64,000 bases of DNA, from positions 34,077-98,076 of the forward strand of contig DJGG01000132.1 in assembly GCA_002432195.1 (NCBI GenBank), given 5' to 3'. Every line of letters starts with the position of its first letter. The stretch's first letter is position 1. The position numbers were made by a program, and so were the translations under genes. Below, in pieces: positions 1 through 9,900 of this stretch. The notes under the pieces are model-generated. The model was given only the letters and a program-made list of their open reading frames with translations. It searched no databases and was not told where the DNA came from. Source of the DNA: Desulfobacteraceae bacterium UBA5852 (lineage in GTDB: Bacteria > Desulfobacterota > Desulfobacteria > Desulfobacterales > UBA5852).

Positions 1-22
1 CTACCTGTTCCGCCACCCGGGC
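1..22 (-). tRNA. 5' end of tRNA-Leu at the left prophage junction (attL), cut by window edge
   Basis: Read on the minus strand, bases 22 to 1 are the first 22 nucleotides of a tRNA-Leu (GCCCGGGTGGCGGAACAGG and so on). They are identical to 62924-62903, and identity ends at base 22. The rest of the tRNA would lie left of the window. If so, the intact tRNA-Leu now reads out of the phage, and its promoter must lie in phage DNA to the right of base 22. I do not see a convincing -35/-10 pair there. Confidence 0.85.
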
Positions 23-528
23 AAACCCGCAAACAAGCGCCATTTCAGCGTTTCGACGACTTTCGCACTTTGCAAGGTTGGCGAAATCTGCCGAAATTTG
101 CCCAAATTTAAAGGGAAAGTCATTAAAATTCCATTTAAGTCCGGGCGGCCGAGAGGCGCTTCTCCTTTACCCCAGGCGACCTTGTTTTTCAAGGAGCCCC
201 AGTCTATATGGTTACCAACGAATCGATCCGCGTTAGCCGCTCCAGATTCCTAATCCATGTGCCGCGTGTTCAATTCACGCTGGGGTAACTTGTTTTCCAT
301 CTTTCATATCAAGCAGTTACACACAGCGACTGGTTCCTAAAATCGTATACTTTTGTCCAAGTTACACACTATTAAATGCAAAAGGTGCGCAATATTGTTT
401 TCGCAACGAGCATTTGTGATGTTTTTTCTGTGTGTTAAGTAGCATTCGGAGTTACGCAAACCCCAAAATGCGGCACTCTAGATTTAAATCTATCGACCCC
501 TCTTTTACGACACTGCACGTAATGTGGT
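23..528. other. Left-end non-coding region with candidate integrase arm repeats
   Basis: No convincing gene is visible. The stretch is AT-richer than the late operon. It holds the degenerate tRNA-like segment at 211-289. A 10-bp direct repeat AGTTACACAC occurs at 315-324 and 360-369, with a related AGTTACGCAA near 449-458. Short direct repeats this close to a phage attachment site are where arm-type integrase or excisionase sites would be expected. That role is an inference. No matching repeat was found by eye near the right junction. Confidence 0.4.
211..289 (+). pseudogene. Degenerate tRNA-Arg(CCU)-like 3' half
   Basis: From 247 onward the spacing fits tRNA numbering: a 7-base loop TTCCTAA (247-253) with CCT in the anticodon place, 3' anticodon stem 254-258, five variable bases 259-263, a perfect T-stem GCGTG/CACGC (264-268, 276-280) and T-loop TTCAATT (269-275). 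GTTACC (211-216) can pair with GGTAAC (284-289). The 5' anticodon stem and D-arm do not fold, and no CCA follows. It looks like a tRNA 3' half, the part integrases usually carry, rather than a working tRNA. Confidence 0.4.
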
Positions 529-1011
529 ATGGGGGATTTCATGGGTGAGTCTATCATCACATTCATAGGCGGCGTGTTCACTGGGCTACTCGCTTCCTTT
601 TTTGCCCACCGTTTCAGCACGGAACGAGATAAGCGTAAAGAGCACAATGATGCAGTCGCAAAATTCCACGCCGCTTTCTTGCCAGAGGTGAGAAAAATTC
701 AGCATTTGATTGATTACGACCCTCAGTGTGAAAAGCATGTAATAAACATCTTAAAAGAAGCATACGACAAGCACCATGAAGCAAGTATACAGTTCGAGAT
801 AAATCTAAGCCCATCTGAAAGATACGCCTTCAACAAGGCTTGGGACGAATATACACAAAAAGAAGTCGGGCAAAGATGGATGACTAAAAATATTGGCGAC
901 AGTGTTCTTATAGCATACTCCAGCGAATACAACTGCACAGAAGAAAAAGAAAACCGCCGCATAGTCATTCATCGGATTCAAAACCTACTTTCCTTTGCTC
1001 GGCGCAAATAG
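529..1011 (+). CDS. Membrane-anchored helical protein of unknown function (cargo)
   Basis: A 160-residue product, or 156 residues from the second ATG at 541, which has a GGGGG stretch just upstream and may be the true start. One hydrophobic segment near residues 8-25 (IITFIGGVFTGLLASFF) is followed by a basic patch and then a charged, mostly helical cytoplasmic domain. I do not recognise the family. It is AT-rich compared with the late operon and points the opposite way, and a small hairpin follows its stop. With the next gene it forms a pair of small membrane-tethered proteins at the prophage edge. That is a usual place for superinfection-exclusion or abortive-infection genes, but this role is a guess from position and shape. 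Confidence 0.7.
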   Translation: MGDFMGESIITFIGGVFTGLLASFFAHRFSTERDKRKEHNDAVAKFHAAFLPEVRKIQHLIDYDPQCEKHVINILKEAYDKHHEASIQFEINLSPSERYAFNKAWDEYTQKEVGQRWMTKNIGDSVLIAYSSEYNCTEEKENRRIVIHRIQNLLSFARRK

Positions 1012-1013
1012 AA

Positions 1014-1031
1014 AGGCGGGTTGCTCCGCCT
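1014..1031 (+). terminator. Hairpin after the first cargo gene
   Basis: AGGCGG (1014-1019) pairs with CCGCCT (1026-1031) across a 6-base loop, three bases after the stop codon of the 529-1011 gene. There is no clear T-run after it, so termination strength is uncertain. Confidence 0.4.
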
Positions 1032-1248
1032 CTCGCTACTTCCTGCCAGCGATCATTCAATTTCCATTATTTTTCGTCCAATGAGATGGGGTGCAGTGCG
1101 GCACGATTCCGTTTCCAAGACATTTAGTCTGTCCATCCCACGAATACTCCCACGTTAAGAGTCGTCATCCCACCTAAAGGCACTCATTGGCTTTAAATTG
1201 GGCGAGAAACGTTCGAAGATAATAATTAAAAAGATCTTGAATATCTGC
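1032..1248. other. Non-coding gap between the two cargo genes
   Basis: The 337-base gap 1012-1348 contains the hairpin at 1014-1031, the promoter at 1249-1277 and a leader. No reading frame or repeat that I can support is present in 1032-1248. The sequence is AT-rich. Confidence 0.5.
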
Positions 1249-1277
1249 TTGAAACCTATGCTGTCATATAATATTAT
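1249..1277 (+). promoter_or_regulatory. Sigma70-type promoter of the 1349 gene
   Basis: TTGAAA (1249-1254), a 17-base spacer, then TATTAT (1272-1277). Each box is one mismatch from consensus. The gene starts about 70 bases downstream, so the message would have a moderate leader. This suggests the cargo gene has its own promoter and could be expressed in the lysogen. Confidence 0.6.
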
Positions 1278-1348
1278 AAGGAAGCTATCTAGTCCAAGAC
1301 GATTCTGATTACCAGAGAGGGCGCCAGAGCTATAGGAGCACAGATATA

Positions 1349-2032
1349 ATGGAAAATAGTGTTGCTATTTCATTGGTTTCGGTGGCTGTTGGGTGGTTCC
1401 TGGCACAAGGAACTGATATTTTAAAGATTTTTTGGAATTCTCGTAAATACCGCAAAGGATTGCTTCTTGAGCTCCAAGATATTCATGACCAACTTAGGCG
1501 CGTAATCATGATTCACAGTCGCCAAATTCAAATTTTCTCCATAGATGGGTTGGAACCGACAGCAGCACTTCCCGTAGAAAACATGTTTTATAGACAGCAC
1601 TTTAAAGATGCGTTTTCAAATCTCAATGCACATCAACGTATATCTTACCAGCTTATTCATGCATCTTTAGAGAACTTAAATAAGCAGAACGAGGAACTGG
1701 CTAATTTTAGTAGAGAAGCATACAAGGAATTATGCTTTTCGACCGACGAAAACAAAAAGAATTCAATCATAAAGCTATGGGGTGATCGTGTAATAACTTT
1801 GTACAAATCTGCTCGTGAAATTCAATGGCTTATAGGCTTTCATCTTTGCAATTCTAATTCTCCCGTTTATGATATTATGGGAGAAATGCATAAAAGTTAT
1901 CTGAAGTTTGATGATAAACTTAACGATGAAATCAGGAACATTTCCCAATCAGCAAAGGGCCTTAAAAAAGAGGACTTTAAAAGAATATACGACGAATATG
2001 CCTTCGATCACCAATCAGGGAATAACGATTAG
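1349..2032 (+). CDS. Membrane-anchored helical protein of unknown function (cargo)
   Basis: A 227-residue product with AGGAG a short way upstream of its ATG. Residues 5-20 (VAISLVSVAVGWFLAQ) form a likely N-terminal membrane anchor. The rest is charged, mostly helical and probably cytoplasmic, ending in a polar tail. It shares its layout (short N-terminal segment, one membrane helix, helical soluble domain) with the neighbour at 529-1011, but I see no clear sequence similarity between them. Base composition is markedly more AT-rich than the phage backbone, which suggests recent acquisition. It has a consensus-like promoter. A lysogen-expressed defence or exclusion role is plausible but not shown. 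Confidence 0.75.
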   Translation: MENSVAISLVSVAVGWFLAQGTDILKIFWNSRKYRKGLLLELQDIHDQLRRVIMIHSRQIQIFSIDGLEPTAALPVENMFYRQHFKDAFSNLNAHQRISYQLIHASLENLNKQNEELANFSREAYKELCFSTDENKKNSIIKLWGDRVITLYKSAREIQWLIGFHLCNSNSPVYDIMGEMHKSYLKFDDKLNDEIRNISQSAKGLKKEDFKRIYDEYAFDHQSGNND

Positions 2033-2070
2033 ATCATAAACTATAATAAGGGTATTAGTGGGCAAGGCCT

Positions 2071-2188
2071 TTAAAAACTATTTTGGGATCCTGTCCTGAC
2101 GCATCCTTGGTCAGCACTTATCGCCATTCACTCTCAAGGAGCGCTCATGACGTTCACAAATGCGGTCGCCTTCAAATGCACCTGGTAG
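2071..2188 (+). repeat. Decayed copy of the IHF/HU gene leader and start
   Basis: This segment aligns with 46992-47113, the leader of the IHF/HU gene. Both have AACTATTT, then ATCCTGT, then CTGACGCA, then 43 aligned bases without gaps (27 identical by my count), with CTCAAGGA in the same place before an ATG. The ATG at 2147 opens a frame reading MTFTNAVAF, against MAFTKSS in the intact gene, which stops after 13 codons (2188). It looks like a relic of the same leader plus gene start. It lies just after the cargo genes and overlaps the 3' end of the minus-strand gene at 2134-2301. Confidence 0.6.
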
Positions 2189-2301
2189 CTGCGGAAGGCC
2201 GTGAACGGTAGGGCAGGAACCCCAGGATACTTCAGACACTGGACAACCGTCTCCTCTTTTTCAACCTCGGCCACAACCAGGACTTCGGATTCACTTGCCA
2301 A
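2134..2301 (-). CDS. Small protein, last gene of the late operon
   Basis: A 55-residue frame starting at TTG (2301) with GGAGG upstream in the 3' end of the previous gene, which it overlaps by 11 bases. The product (LASESEVLVVAEVEKEE at the start, ending FVNVMSAP) has ordinary coding character and no motif I recognise. It is convergent with the cargo genes, and its 3' end lies over the relic IHF/HU leader. The start is uncertain because TTG is the only reasonable initiator in frame. Confidence 0.5.
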   Translation of the reverse strand: MASESEVLVVAEVEKEETVVQCLKYPGVPALPFTAFRSYQVHLKATAFVNVMSAP

Positions 2302-2554
2302 GAATAGCCGCCTCCCCTCCCCCTCGGGCCAGAAGGCTCTGCCGGGTGATCATCCGCAGGCCCATGTTCGCCACCCCCAGGATGGTGGTCGCCACGGCCA
2401 CCTGAACCTCCGCGGGGACCCGGATGCCCCAACGGGATTCGACATAGCCGGCACCCAGGCTCACCAGCCAGGGCAGAATCACCATGCCGGCGGCGTTGCC
2501 CTTCATGGTGCGGCTGGCCGCGGCCCCTTCAAGATACGGTCGCAAGTTCTGCAT
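2291..2554 (-). CDS. Small membrane protein in the lysis region, holin candidate
   Basis: 87 residues from an ATG at 2554 preceded by AAAGGA. Two moderately hydrophobic segments, around residues 20-35 (AGMVILPWLVSLGAGYV) and 46-62, are separated by a short polar turn, and the C-terminus is positively charged. It overlaps the DUF1353 gene by 26 bases and lies 430 bases from the lysozyme gene. Size, topology and place suit a class II-like holin, but the segments are not strongly hydrophobic and no family match is certain. Confidence 0.55.
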   Translation of the reverse strand: MQNLRPYLEGAAASRTMKGNAAGMVILPWLVSLGAGYVESRWGIRVPAEVQVAVATTILGVANMGLRMITRQSLLARGGGEAAILGK

Positions 2555-2987
2555 TCGTTTTTCCTTTCCATGATGCCCAGCCGAACAGCCGCACCCCCAG
2601 GTAGGCCGCCCGCCGGCGCGTCTTTGAGTAACCCGCCTCGCGCATGAGGCGGGCGAACATCTTGTCGGCCTGCCCCCGGGTCCACCGCCCACGCGCGTCT
2701 ACCCACTCGCCGTTTACGAGCACCTGGTGGACCCCGGCCGGCAGCCGCCCTCCGTGGCGGTAAATGAAGTCGTGGACCAGGGCGGCCGCCCGAATGAGGC
2801 CGTCCGGAATTATCCCGGTCAGGGTCCAGATGATACGCGGGGCGCTGGCCCCGTCGAACTCGAAGCCCGCGGGGATGGTGAGCCGGTTGCGGATGCCGGC
2901 GTTGTCCCATTCGTAGGAGTAGGTCTCCACCAGGCGGTAGAGGTCCTCGGCAATCGGGACGATGAGGGGCTGGGCAAACTCCTTCAC
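2529..2987 (-). CDS. DUF1353 family phage protein
   Basis: 152 residues from GTG at 2987, with GGGAGG seven bases upstream. The start overlaps the lysozyme stop (GTGA). The middle carries the family pattern: an LTIPAGFEFDGASAPRIIWT stretch followed by a conserved helix AALVHDFIYRHGG with its HD pair. DUF1353 proteins occur near lysis or tail genes of many phages and have no established activity. The HD residues hint at metal binding. Tight coupling to the lysozyme suggests expression late in infection. Confidence 0.8.
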   Translation of the reverse strand: MKEFAQPLIVPIAEDLYRLVETYSYEWDNAGIRNRLTIPAGFEFDGASAPRIIWTLTGIIPDGLIRAAALVHDFIYRHGGRLPAGVHQVLVNGEWVDARGRWTRGQADKMFARLMREAGYSKTRRRAAYLGVRLFGWASWKGKTNAELATVS

Positions 2988-3421
2988 CCGGGCACCTCCC
3001 CTGTTCGCAGGATGCTGGCCAGCCTTCGGGCCCGCTCGGGGGTGTCCTTGCGGGCCCACTTGGAATCGAGCATGTGCCCCGCGGCCACCGTCCATTCCTC
3101 GGGCCTCAGCGGTCGGAGGGTGGAAATCCGGAGCACCTGGTTGAGGTTCCTGAAGCCGATGAAGCCGTCCAGGCCAAGCTGGTAGATCATGCTGACGACC
3201 ACCGCCCGGCGAACCGGATCCAAGTCGAGCCGCAGGGACTCGTAGCCCCGGACGGCCTCCCCCATGTCGAAGCGGAAGATTGCCTCCCAGATCTCGGCCG
3301 GCAGCCGGGATCCCACATGAAAGGCGTGCCCCCAGCCCCCCGTGGGCACTCCGGCGGTGCAAAGGTAAACCCGCTCACGGTAACCCTCATCGCTGCGAAT
3401 CAGCTTCTCGGCCAGATCCAC
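2984..3421 (-). CDS. Endolysin, GH24 (T4-type) lysozyme
   Basis: A 145-residue muramidase that would cut the MurNAc-GlcNAc bond of peptidoglycan at lysis. GTG start at 3421, with GGAGG eight bases upstream in the end of the previous gene. The active-site pattern is clear: Glu12 in RSDEGYR, Cys21 in YLCTAG and Thr27 in VPTGGWGHA, with exactly the T4 spacing (11-20-26). Cys takes the place of T4 Asp20, as in many phage GH24 enzymes. There is no signal peptide or N-terminal anchor, so it needs a holin to reach the wall. The two candidates flank it, at 3425-3979 and 2291-2554. Confidence 0.9.
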   Translation of the reverse strand: MDLAEKLIRSDEGYRERVYLCTAGVPTGGWGHAFHVGSRLPAEIWEAIFRFDMGEAVRGYESLRLDLDPVRRAVVVSMIYQLGLDGFIGFRNLNQVLRISTLRPLRPEEWTVAAGHMLDSKWARKDTPERARRLASILRTGEVPG

Positions 3422-3424
3422 GGG

Positions 3425-3979
3425 TCAGGCCTCCGCTTTCAGCTGACCGCGCATTTCGGAAACCTCCCGGGCCAGGGCCCCCACCGCGCCCATGATTTCC
3501 CCGCGGGAGACCTCGCGGCGCTCGTCGAACTTGAGCAGCATCCCCTTCAGCTCCTCGACGCTTTCCTTAAGGCCGGCGCGGCACTCAAGCCGGTAGGTTC
3601 GGCAATCCCCTCCGTTCACGAACCGGGGCATGTCGTCCTGGGTGTATACCGCCCGATAAAGGCGCAGGGTCTGCTCCTCGATCCTGGCTTCCAGCCGGGT
3701 GAAGTTGCCGTTCATGTAGGTTTTCAACTCGGACTTCAGGTCGGCCAGGCGCTTCTCGGCGGCCTCGGTGGCGTCTTTCGCGTCTTGGTCCCGGGCCTCC
3801 TGGTCGGCCTTGCGCGAATTCTCCAGACTGCCCACGCGCCTTTTCAGCCCTCTCAGCGAAAGCCTCATGGCCGTCCATGCGGCCACCCCGCCCGCGATGG
3901 TGCCCAGCACCGTCCCCAAGCCCACGACCAGGGCCAAGGCGTCCTTTGCGCTCGAAATCGAGAGGGTCACAGGTTCCAT
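3425..3979 (-). CDS. Membrane-anchored coiled-coil protein next to endolysin
   Basis: 184 residues. One hydrophobic stretch at about residues 14-37 (ALALVVGLGTVLGTIAGGVA) is followed by a basic patch and a long charged coiled coil rich in Glu, Lys, Arg and Ala (about 45-110), then a region with two Cys. The gene lies between the polyvalent giant (20 bases away) and the lysozyme (3 bases away). One membrane helix plus a coiled coil next to an endolysin could be an i-spanin-like or holin-associated protein, but no o-spanin partner is visible. It could also be a late structural accessory. No family is assigned. Confidence 0.75.
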   Translation of the reverse strand: MEPVTLSISSAKDALALVVGLGTVLGTIAGGVAAWTAMRLSLRGLKRRVGSLENSRKADQEARDQDAKDATEAAEKRLADLKSELKTYMNGNFTRLEARIEEQTLRLYRAVYTQDDMPRFVNGGDCRTYRLECRAGLKESVEELKGMLLKFDERREVSRGEIMGAVGALAREVSEMRGQLKAEA

Positions 3980-3998
3980 TCAGCGCGCTCTCTCGCGG

Positions 3999-6900
3999 TC
4001 AGTTCGGTGGATTGCTGCCGTAGGCCATCCGATACCACTCCATGGCCCGGGCCACCGTGGCGGCGTCACCCGGGGAGAGCGACTGCCGGAAGCGGTGCCG
4101 CAGCCGCTCGGGGACCCCTGCCAGGGGGTGGGCCTTCTGGATGCTCTCCTTGATCTGCTTTGGCCGCCCCCCCAGCTGATAGTATTTCTGGAGGTACTTC
4201 TCGGCGGCCCGCATGTCGCCGTAGCGCAGGGCCTTCTTGTAGAAATAGAGGGCATTGCCCTTCTTGGTGGGCTTCGCGTCGGGCCGCTCCAGGCCCTGCT
4301 CCCGCAGGTAGTCGAACACGAGCTTGCGGGTGGTAAAGTAGGCCATTTCCCCGGGGTCGCTTTCGAAGATCAACAGGGACTTGAGGTCCCCCCACAGGTG
4401 GGCGGCCACCCCGTCGCTGCGGCGCGGCTGGCCGGTCACCTCGTCGTAGATCCTCTCCAGCTTAAAGGTCTGCAGTATGTGCCGGACCGTGTCCCGGATG
4501 GGGGTCGGCCGCCAGACATCGGGGAAGTAGCGCTGCCCGGCCACCGCCTCGGCCGCGGTCTTGAGGTCCGGCCGGATCCCCTGAAACATCCGGTTGGTGA
4601 GGGCCTTGGGGGCCTCGATGAGCTTTTCCAGGATGGTGGACTTCCCCTTCATCACGTCCTTGACGTCCTGGGGGAAGTCCTCCAGACCAAAAAAGGAAAG
4701 AGCGTCGGAGAGGGCTCCCTGGAAGCGGATCGACCGGATGGTGCCGTCCTCGTTGCGCCCCAGGATCAGGTGCAGCTGGTCCCGGCCGCCGGCCGCCAGC
4801 TCCTCCTCCTCGTCCCCGAAGAAGAGCATGTTCCAGAGCATGACCGCCCCGTAGAGCATGCCAGCGCGCAGGGCGAGCTTCGCGGCCGAAAAGGCGGCCT
4901 TCTTGCCGGCCACTCCGGCCGTGCGCAGGGCCACGGCCCCCGGCTCGCGGTCCTCGTACCGGGTGTTGCACATCATGTAGGCGTAACGCGGGGCGTTGAT
5001 TTCCAGCCAGGCGTAGAACGGGATCAGGCGCTTGCGCAGCCAGCCACCCGTCTTGGAGATGTTCCCGTAGTCCCCCAGCAACTCCCGGGCGAGCTTCGCG
5101 GCCTTTTCGTCCCGGTCCTCGATGGCGTCCACCTCCTCCCGCCGGCTCGCCCCGTATAGGCGCTTGTCGTTGTTGTCGCGGAAGTAGCGGAAGGCGGCCA
5201 GGCGCAGCACGTTCTCCCGCAGGGTCGTCACCCCCCGGGCCATGCGCCAATAGCCGTCGCCGTATGTCTTGGGGTTGAACCAGTTGGGGCGCTCGTCTAG
5301 CAGGATGTCGCCGATCAGCCGGTCGGTCTTCAGGATCTTGAAGACGTCCTGGACCTCCTGCACCGCCCAGCCGGACCCGATCACCCCCAGGCGAAGGGCA
5401 AGCTCCAGCTCCTCGGCCACGGCCGGGGGAAGCTTCGCCCGGTCCCTCCCCTGCCACTGCCGCAGATCCTTGAAGGCCCGGCCGGCGTATTTCAGGATGG
5501 CAGGGTTGTAGGCCAGGCAGACGTCCACGTCGCCGCTGGTGTTGTTGAGGTTGTACTTGATGAGGCTGTAGGGGTTGAGCAGGATGTACTGCTTCCAGGC
5601 ACTCATGGCCCAATCGCCAAACCGGCCGATGCCCACCTCGCTCTTGTCGCTGGGAGGATAGAACTCGTCCAGGGTGGCGGCCAGGCCCTCGGGGATCACC
5701 CAGATGGTGTCGCGGCCCCGGGCAAGCAGCCGGCGGGTCTCGGCCTCGTTGGGGTCCACGAAGCCGGCGGCGATCTGCTGGAGCACCTTGTCGGTGATGG
5801 TGGACGTCCAGAACCACCCCTTCCCGGGATCCGGCTTCCACTCGACGTAGCCCTCGCGCTCGGCCAGGACCTTCTGCCAGGTCAGGAACTCGTCCCCCAG
5901 GGTGCTCTCGATGAACTGGTTGCGCTCGCGGATTGCCTTGAAAATGGTGGCCGCCCAGTTGGCCCCGGGCTTCTGCTTGTCGATGAGGTAGCTCAGGAAC
6001 TGGAACCACCGGGGGTGGTCCATGTCGGGGTCCTGGGCGAGCTCGTCAACCAGATCGTCCCACTCGCTGTCGAAGTCCAGCTCCCCACGCTCAGCCATTT
6101 TGGCCAGCTTGGCCCTGGCCATGGCAATCTTTTGCTTCCAGGGGAGCAGGATGTCGATTTCCTCCCCCTCCCGCTCGTGCCCGGGCGGGTAGTGCTCCAC
6201 CCAGCCCTCGCGGCGGGCCTTGGCCCACAGGTTGGCCAGGTTGCGCTGCTTCGCCTCCCCCACCAGCGCCTTGAAGATGTCGCTTTCGGCCTTCACATGG
6301 CGCAGGGTTTCCACGGTCTCCAGCTGGGCGATCTGGCTGGCCAGGGCCATGAATTCCGCTTCGACATACTCGGTGTTGTAGTCCATCTGGCTGCCGGTGC
6401 GGGCGGCCTTCCAGGGGCGCCACTTGGTGCGGACGTCCTTGCTGCCCACCTGGATGCCCCGGTCCATGGCCCAGTATTGAATCACCTGGTGGTGGTAGTA
6501 GTCGCCATTTCCCAGGTTCTCCCGCTTAATCTGCTTGGCCTCCACCAGGCGGCGGGTCATGTCGCGGATGGATTCCTGACGGGCCTCCAGGGCCCGGACC
6601 ACCTTGGGGTGGTCGCCGGCCAGGTCCTTCAGCCGCTGGAAGGTGTCACGCAGCTCCTGGTGGTTCGCGTAGCCGAACGGCAGGGGCCTCTCGGCGCCGT
6701 CCTCCGCGGAGTAAAGCCCGCTTTCCAGGTCGCGCAGCAGGTCGGCGGTGATCACGCTCACCCGGAAAAGCTCGTACTCGCTTTGGGAGAGGCCCCGGGT
6801 CCAGGAGGAAATCATCTCCAGGGCCTGCTGCTTGGCGATCGATGGGACTTCCTGGTGCCTGCGAAGGATGTCGTTGAGCCGGGCCCGCTCAACCCGGTTT

Positions 6901-9900
6901 TTAACGGTCTGAAGATGCGGGAAGTGGTGGGCCTGGTGGACCAGCACCCGGCCCCAGTCCCTCAGATTGTCCAGCAGAGCCGCCTTCGGGATTCCGCGGG
7001 CGGCGGCCTCGCGCTGGACGACTTCGGGCGGCAGGGCCCCCTTCCAATCGGGGCCGGCCTCGGCCTGGGCAGCGACCCGCCCCCGGGCGGAAAAGGCCGG
7101 CGCCGCCCCCCACCCGCTGGCCACTGCGCCCGAGCCCTCGATCACGGCCTTGCGAGCGTCCAGCAGAGCCTGGCGGATGCGGGCGTCGTCCTCGTTGATG
7201 GAGAAGCCCAGGCGGCGCATCATACGAGCCACGGCAGCCGCGGCGCGCTTGAGCCACAGCTTGTAGCCCTCCAGCTCCTGGGCCTGGCGGGCGAACCACT
7301 CGTCGGCGGCCAGGCGCTGGCCCTTCGGGGTGGCGGTGTCGAAGCCGTAGTCCTTTCCGATCCGGCCAACCGCTTCCCTATTCCCCCGGTAGATGGCATC
7401 CAGCAGGGATATGATCTCAGGGGCCGGCAGGGCGATCCGCAGGCCGTGGTGGCCAAAAGCCTCGTGGAGGACGGCCGTTGCCAGATGGGCCGGGTTTTCG
7501 ACGTTCTCGGCCACGACGTAGACCTTCCCCCGCCAGTACGCCGCGTCCACGATGTCGCCCTTCGACTTGGCCAGTATCCCCTCGGGAAGCTCGCTCTGCT
7601 GGGCCACTACCACCAGCCCGGGGGCGGCCCTCCAGCCGTCCATGACCTTGCGGGCGGCGCTCTCAGCCTCGGCCTTGTTCAGCCGGGCGAAGCGTTTCGC
7701 CTTGGGGCGGCGACCCAGGAGGAAGAGAGGGCGCTCGTCGTTGGCCCGCTGCGCGGCGATGTCCACATGGGCGATCTTATCGTCAAACCTGTCCAGGCCC
7801 GTCGTGGACGCGGCCGACACGCCGCGCTCGTAAACATCGAGCATTCTGGCGGTGTACTGCATCATCGACCGGATGCTTCGAACCGCGTCGAGCTCGGGGG
7901 TCCCCGCCTTGATTTCCGACCGGCTGGAGTAGACCATGCCGCTCGCGTTGGTCGCCTCCAGGCCGGCGACCACCTCGGCCGCAAATTCACGAATAGGCAT
8001 GCCCTTGGCCTTCGGCACCACGCCGACGGGCCGGTTCAAGTTGTCCAACAGGATGAACCCCTCGGGGTCCCCGGCCGCTCGGATCCATGCGCCCATTTCA
8101 TCCGGGCCAGTAATTCCTGGACCCCTGTCGGCGGTGGATTTAAGCACCCGGCGCACAATCGGGACCCTCGCCCTGCGCACGGTGGGCCTAATCGATCGCG
8201 AGTTCGAAGTCACGATGCCGTCTGAGAAAGACTCGTAATTGGTCCCGGCGATCACGAACGTTTCGAAGTCTATGCCCCGTAAGGCAAGAATGGCGCGGAC
8301 GTGATTCGCCATGGCAATATCGTGGCTTGACGGGCCCGTCGTACCCCCCGGGTGGTTGTGGGCGATGTATGCCTTGGCCGCCCCGGGGATATTCAGCACC
8401 CGCCCGGTAAGCTCGGCCAGGTTGAACTGCGAGCTTCCGTGAGTCCCGACGGTGTACCGCTGGACCTCCAGAACGAGGCCCTGTGAATCCACCACCACCA
8501 CCATCATGTGTTCCTGGGCCTCTTTGCGGATGTGGGCCAAAAGAGACGCCGCGTCGTCTACGGAAAAAATCACGTTACCGGCGGCGGCAATGTCTCCGCT
8601 GGTGGCCATCCGCACCAAGGGCGTCGGGCGCTTGAATGTGGGTGCCTTAGGCTCCCCATCCTTGGCCTTTCCCGAGAAGTCGAGAGACGCCTGCACCATG
8701 GGGCGCATGCCGATGGACTTCGGCTCGGCCAGGTAGGTTGCCTCGGGCTCGCGGAGGGTGGTGTCGGCGGCATGGCTGGAAAGGACCTTGAAATCGGCCT
8801 GGCTCACCTTGAAGACCTCACCCAGGGCGATGATCCGCTCCACCACCCGGCGGGTGTTTTTCGCGGGGAAAGCCGCGCTCATGTAGTTGGCGCTGCTCTG
8901 GAACTCGCCCCCCTCGGCCAGGGCCAGCAGGTCCTGGTCCTGGTAGAACCGTGCCCCCAGGCTCTTGCTCTTGGGGACGGTCACCAGCAAATCGTCGGCG
9001 TCCCGCATCACCTCCACCGACCCGGAGGAAATACGCATGCCCAGGAGGGCGGCCCTGACCGCCATTTCGGGGTCAAGGGCCACCCGGGTGTCCACCTTGT
9101 CGGCCTTGAAGTTGCGGGGCGCGAGGACGCCCATGTCCCAGCTCCCGTCCTCCCGGGTGAAGCGCACCAGGCGGGCCTGGCTGCGAACGTGGGAATAAGC
9201 GTCCAGGAGGTTGCCAGTCAGGATGTGGCGGCGCTCGGTGGCATGGAGAGCCGCGGCGCTGTCCCAGCTGCGAAGCACGGCTTCGCTGGTATCCAGCACG
9301 AAGAGATTGGCCGCGTCGATCTTGGAAATGGGCAGGGAAAGGGTGCGCATGGGGCTGTTGACGGCGAAGACCAGCCGGACTCGGCCCGGGGCCACCGGGG
9401 AGCCCGCGGCCTTGGCCAAGCGCACCTTGACCAGCACCGCGTGCATGTCGGGCGCGCCCTCAACCCCGCTCACGATGTAGGGCTTCCCCAGGAAGCGGCG
9501 GGAGAGCATCCGCTCGATCTTCTGGAACTGCTCGTCGGTGCGGCCGCGCAGCCGGGCAATCTGAGAGGCGGCCGGCGAAACCCCGTCCTCCCCCGGCTCC
9601 TGGCTGAACTCGGAATTTATCCTGGCGATCTCGGTCCCCAGGTACTCGGCCAGCTCCTTGCGAAGCCTGTCAATCAGGCCGCGGCTGTATTCCTGGGGGC
9701 TCTTGCCGGCCAGCTCCTCGTCCACCATTTCCTGGATGCGGGCGATTTTATAGGGCTTGGTGGGGCTCACCACCTCCACCTGTTCCAGGGTGGTCGGAAG
9801 GGTGAAGACGTTGTTCGGGCCCCGCGCGCGGCCGGCGTTCAGGGTGGTGCGGCTGAGGGTCTTCGCCTTGAAGTCGTACTCCCCAACCTCGAGGTCGAAG

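Noticed and set aside
1..192. Minus-strand 63-codon frame ending in tRNA sequence
   Set aside because: The end (GWRNR) is a translation of tRNA-Leu, and the body has no coding character.
211..289. Functional tRNA-Arg(CCU)
   Set aside because: The D-arm and the 5' anticodon stem do not pair and no CCA is present.
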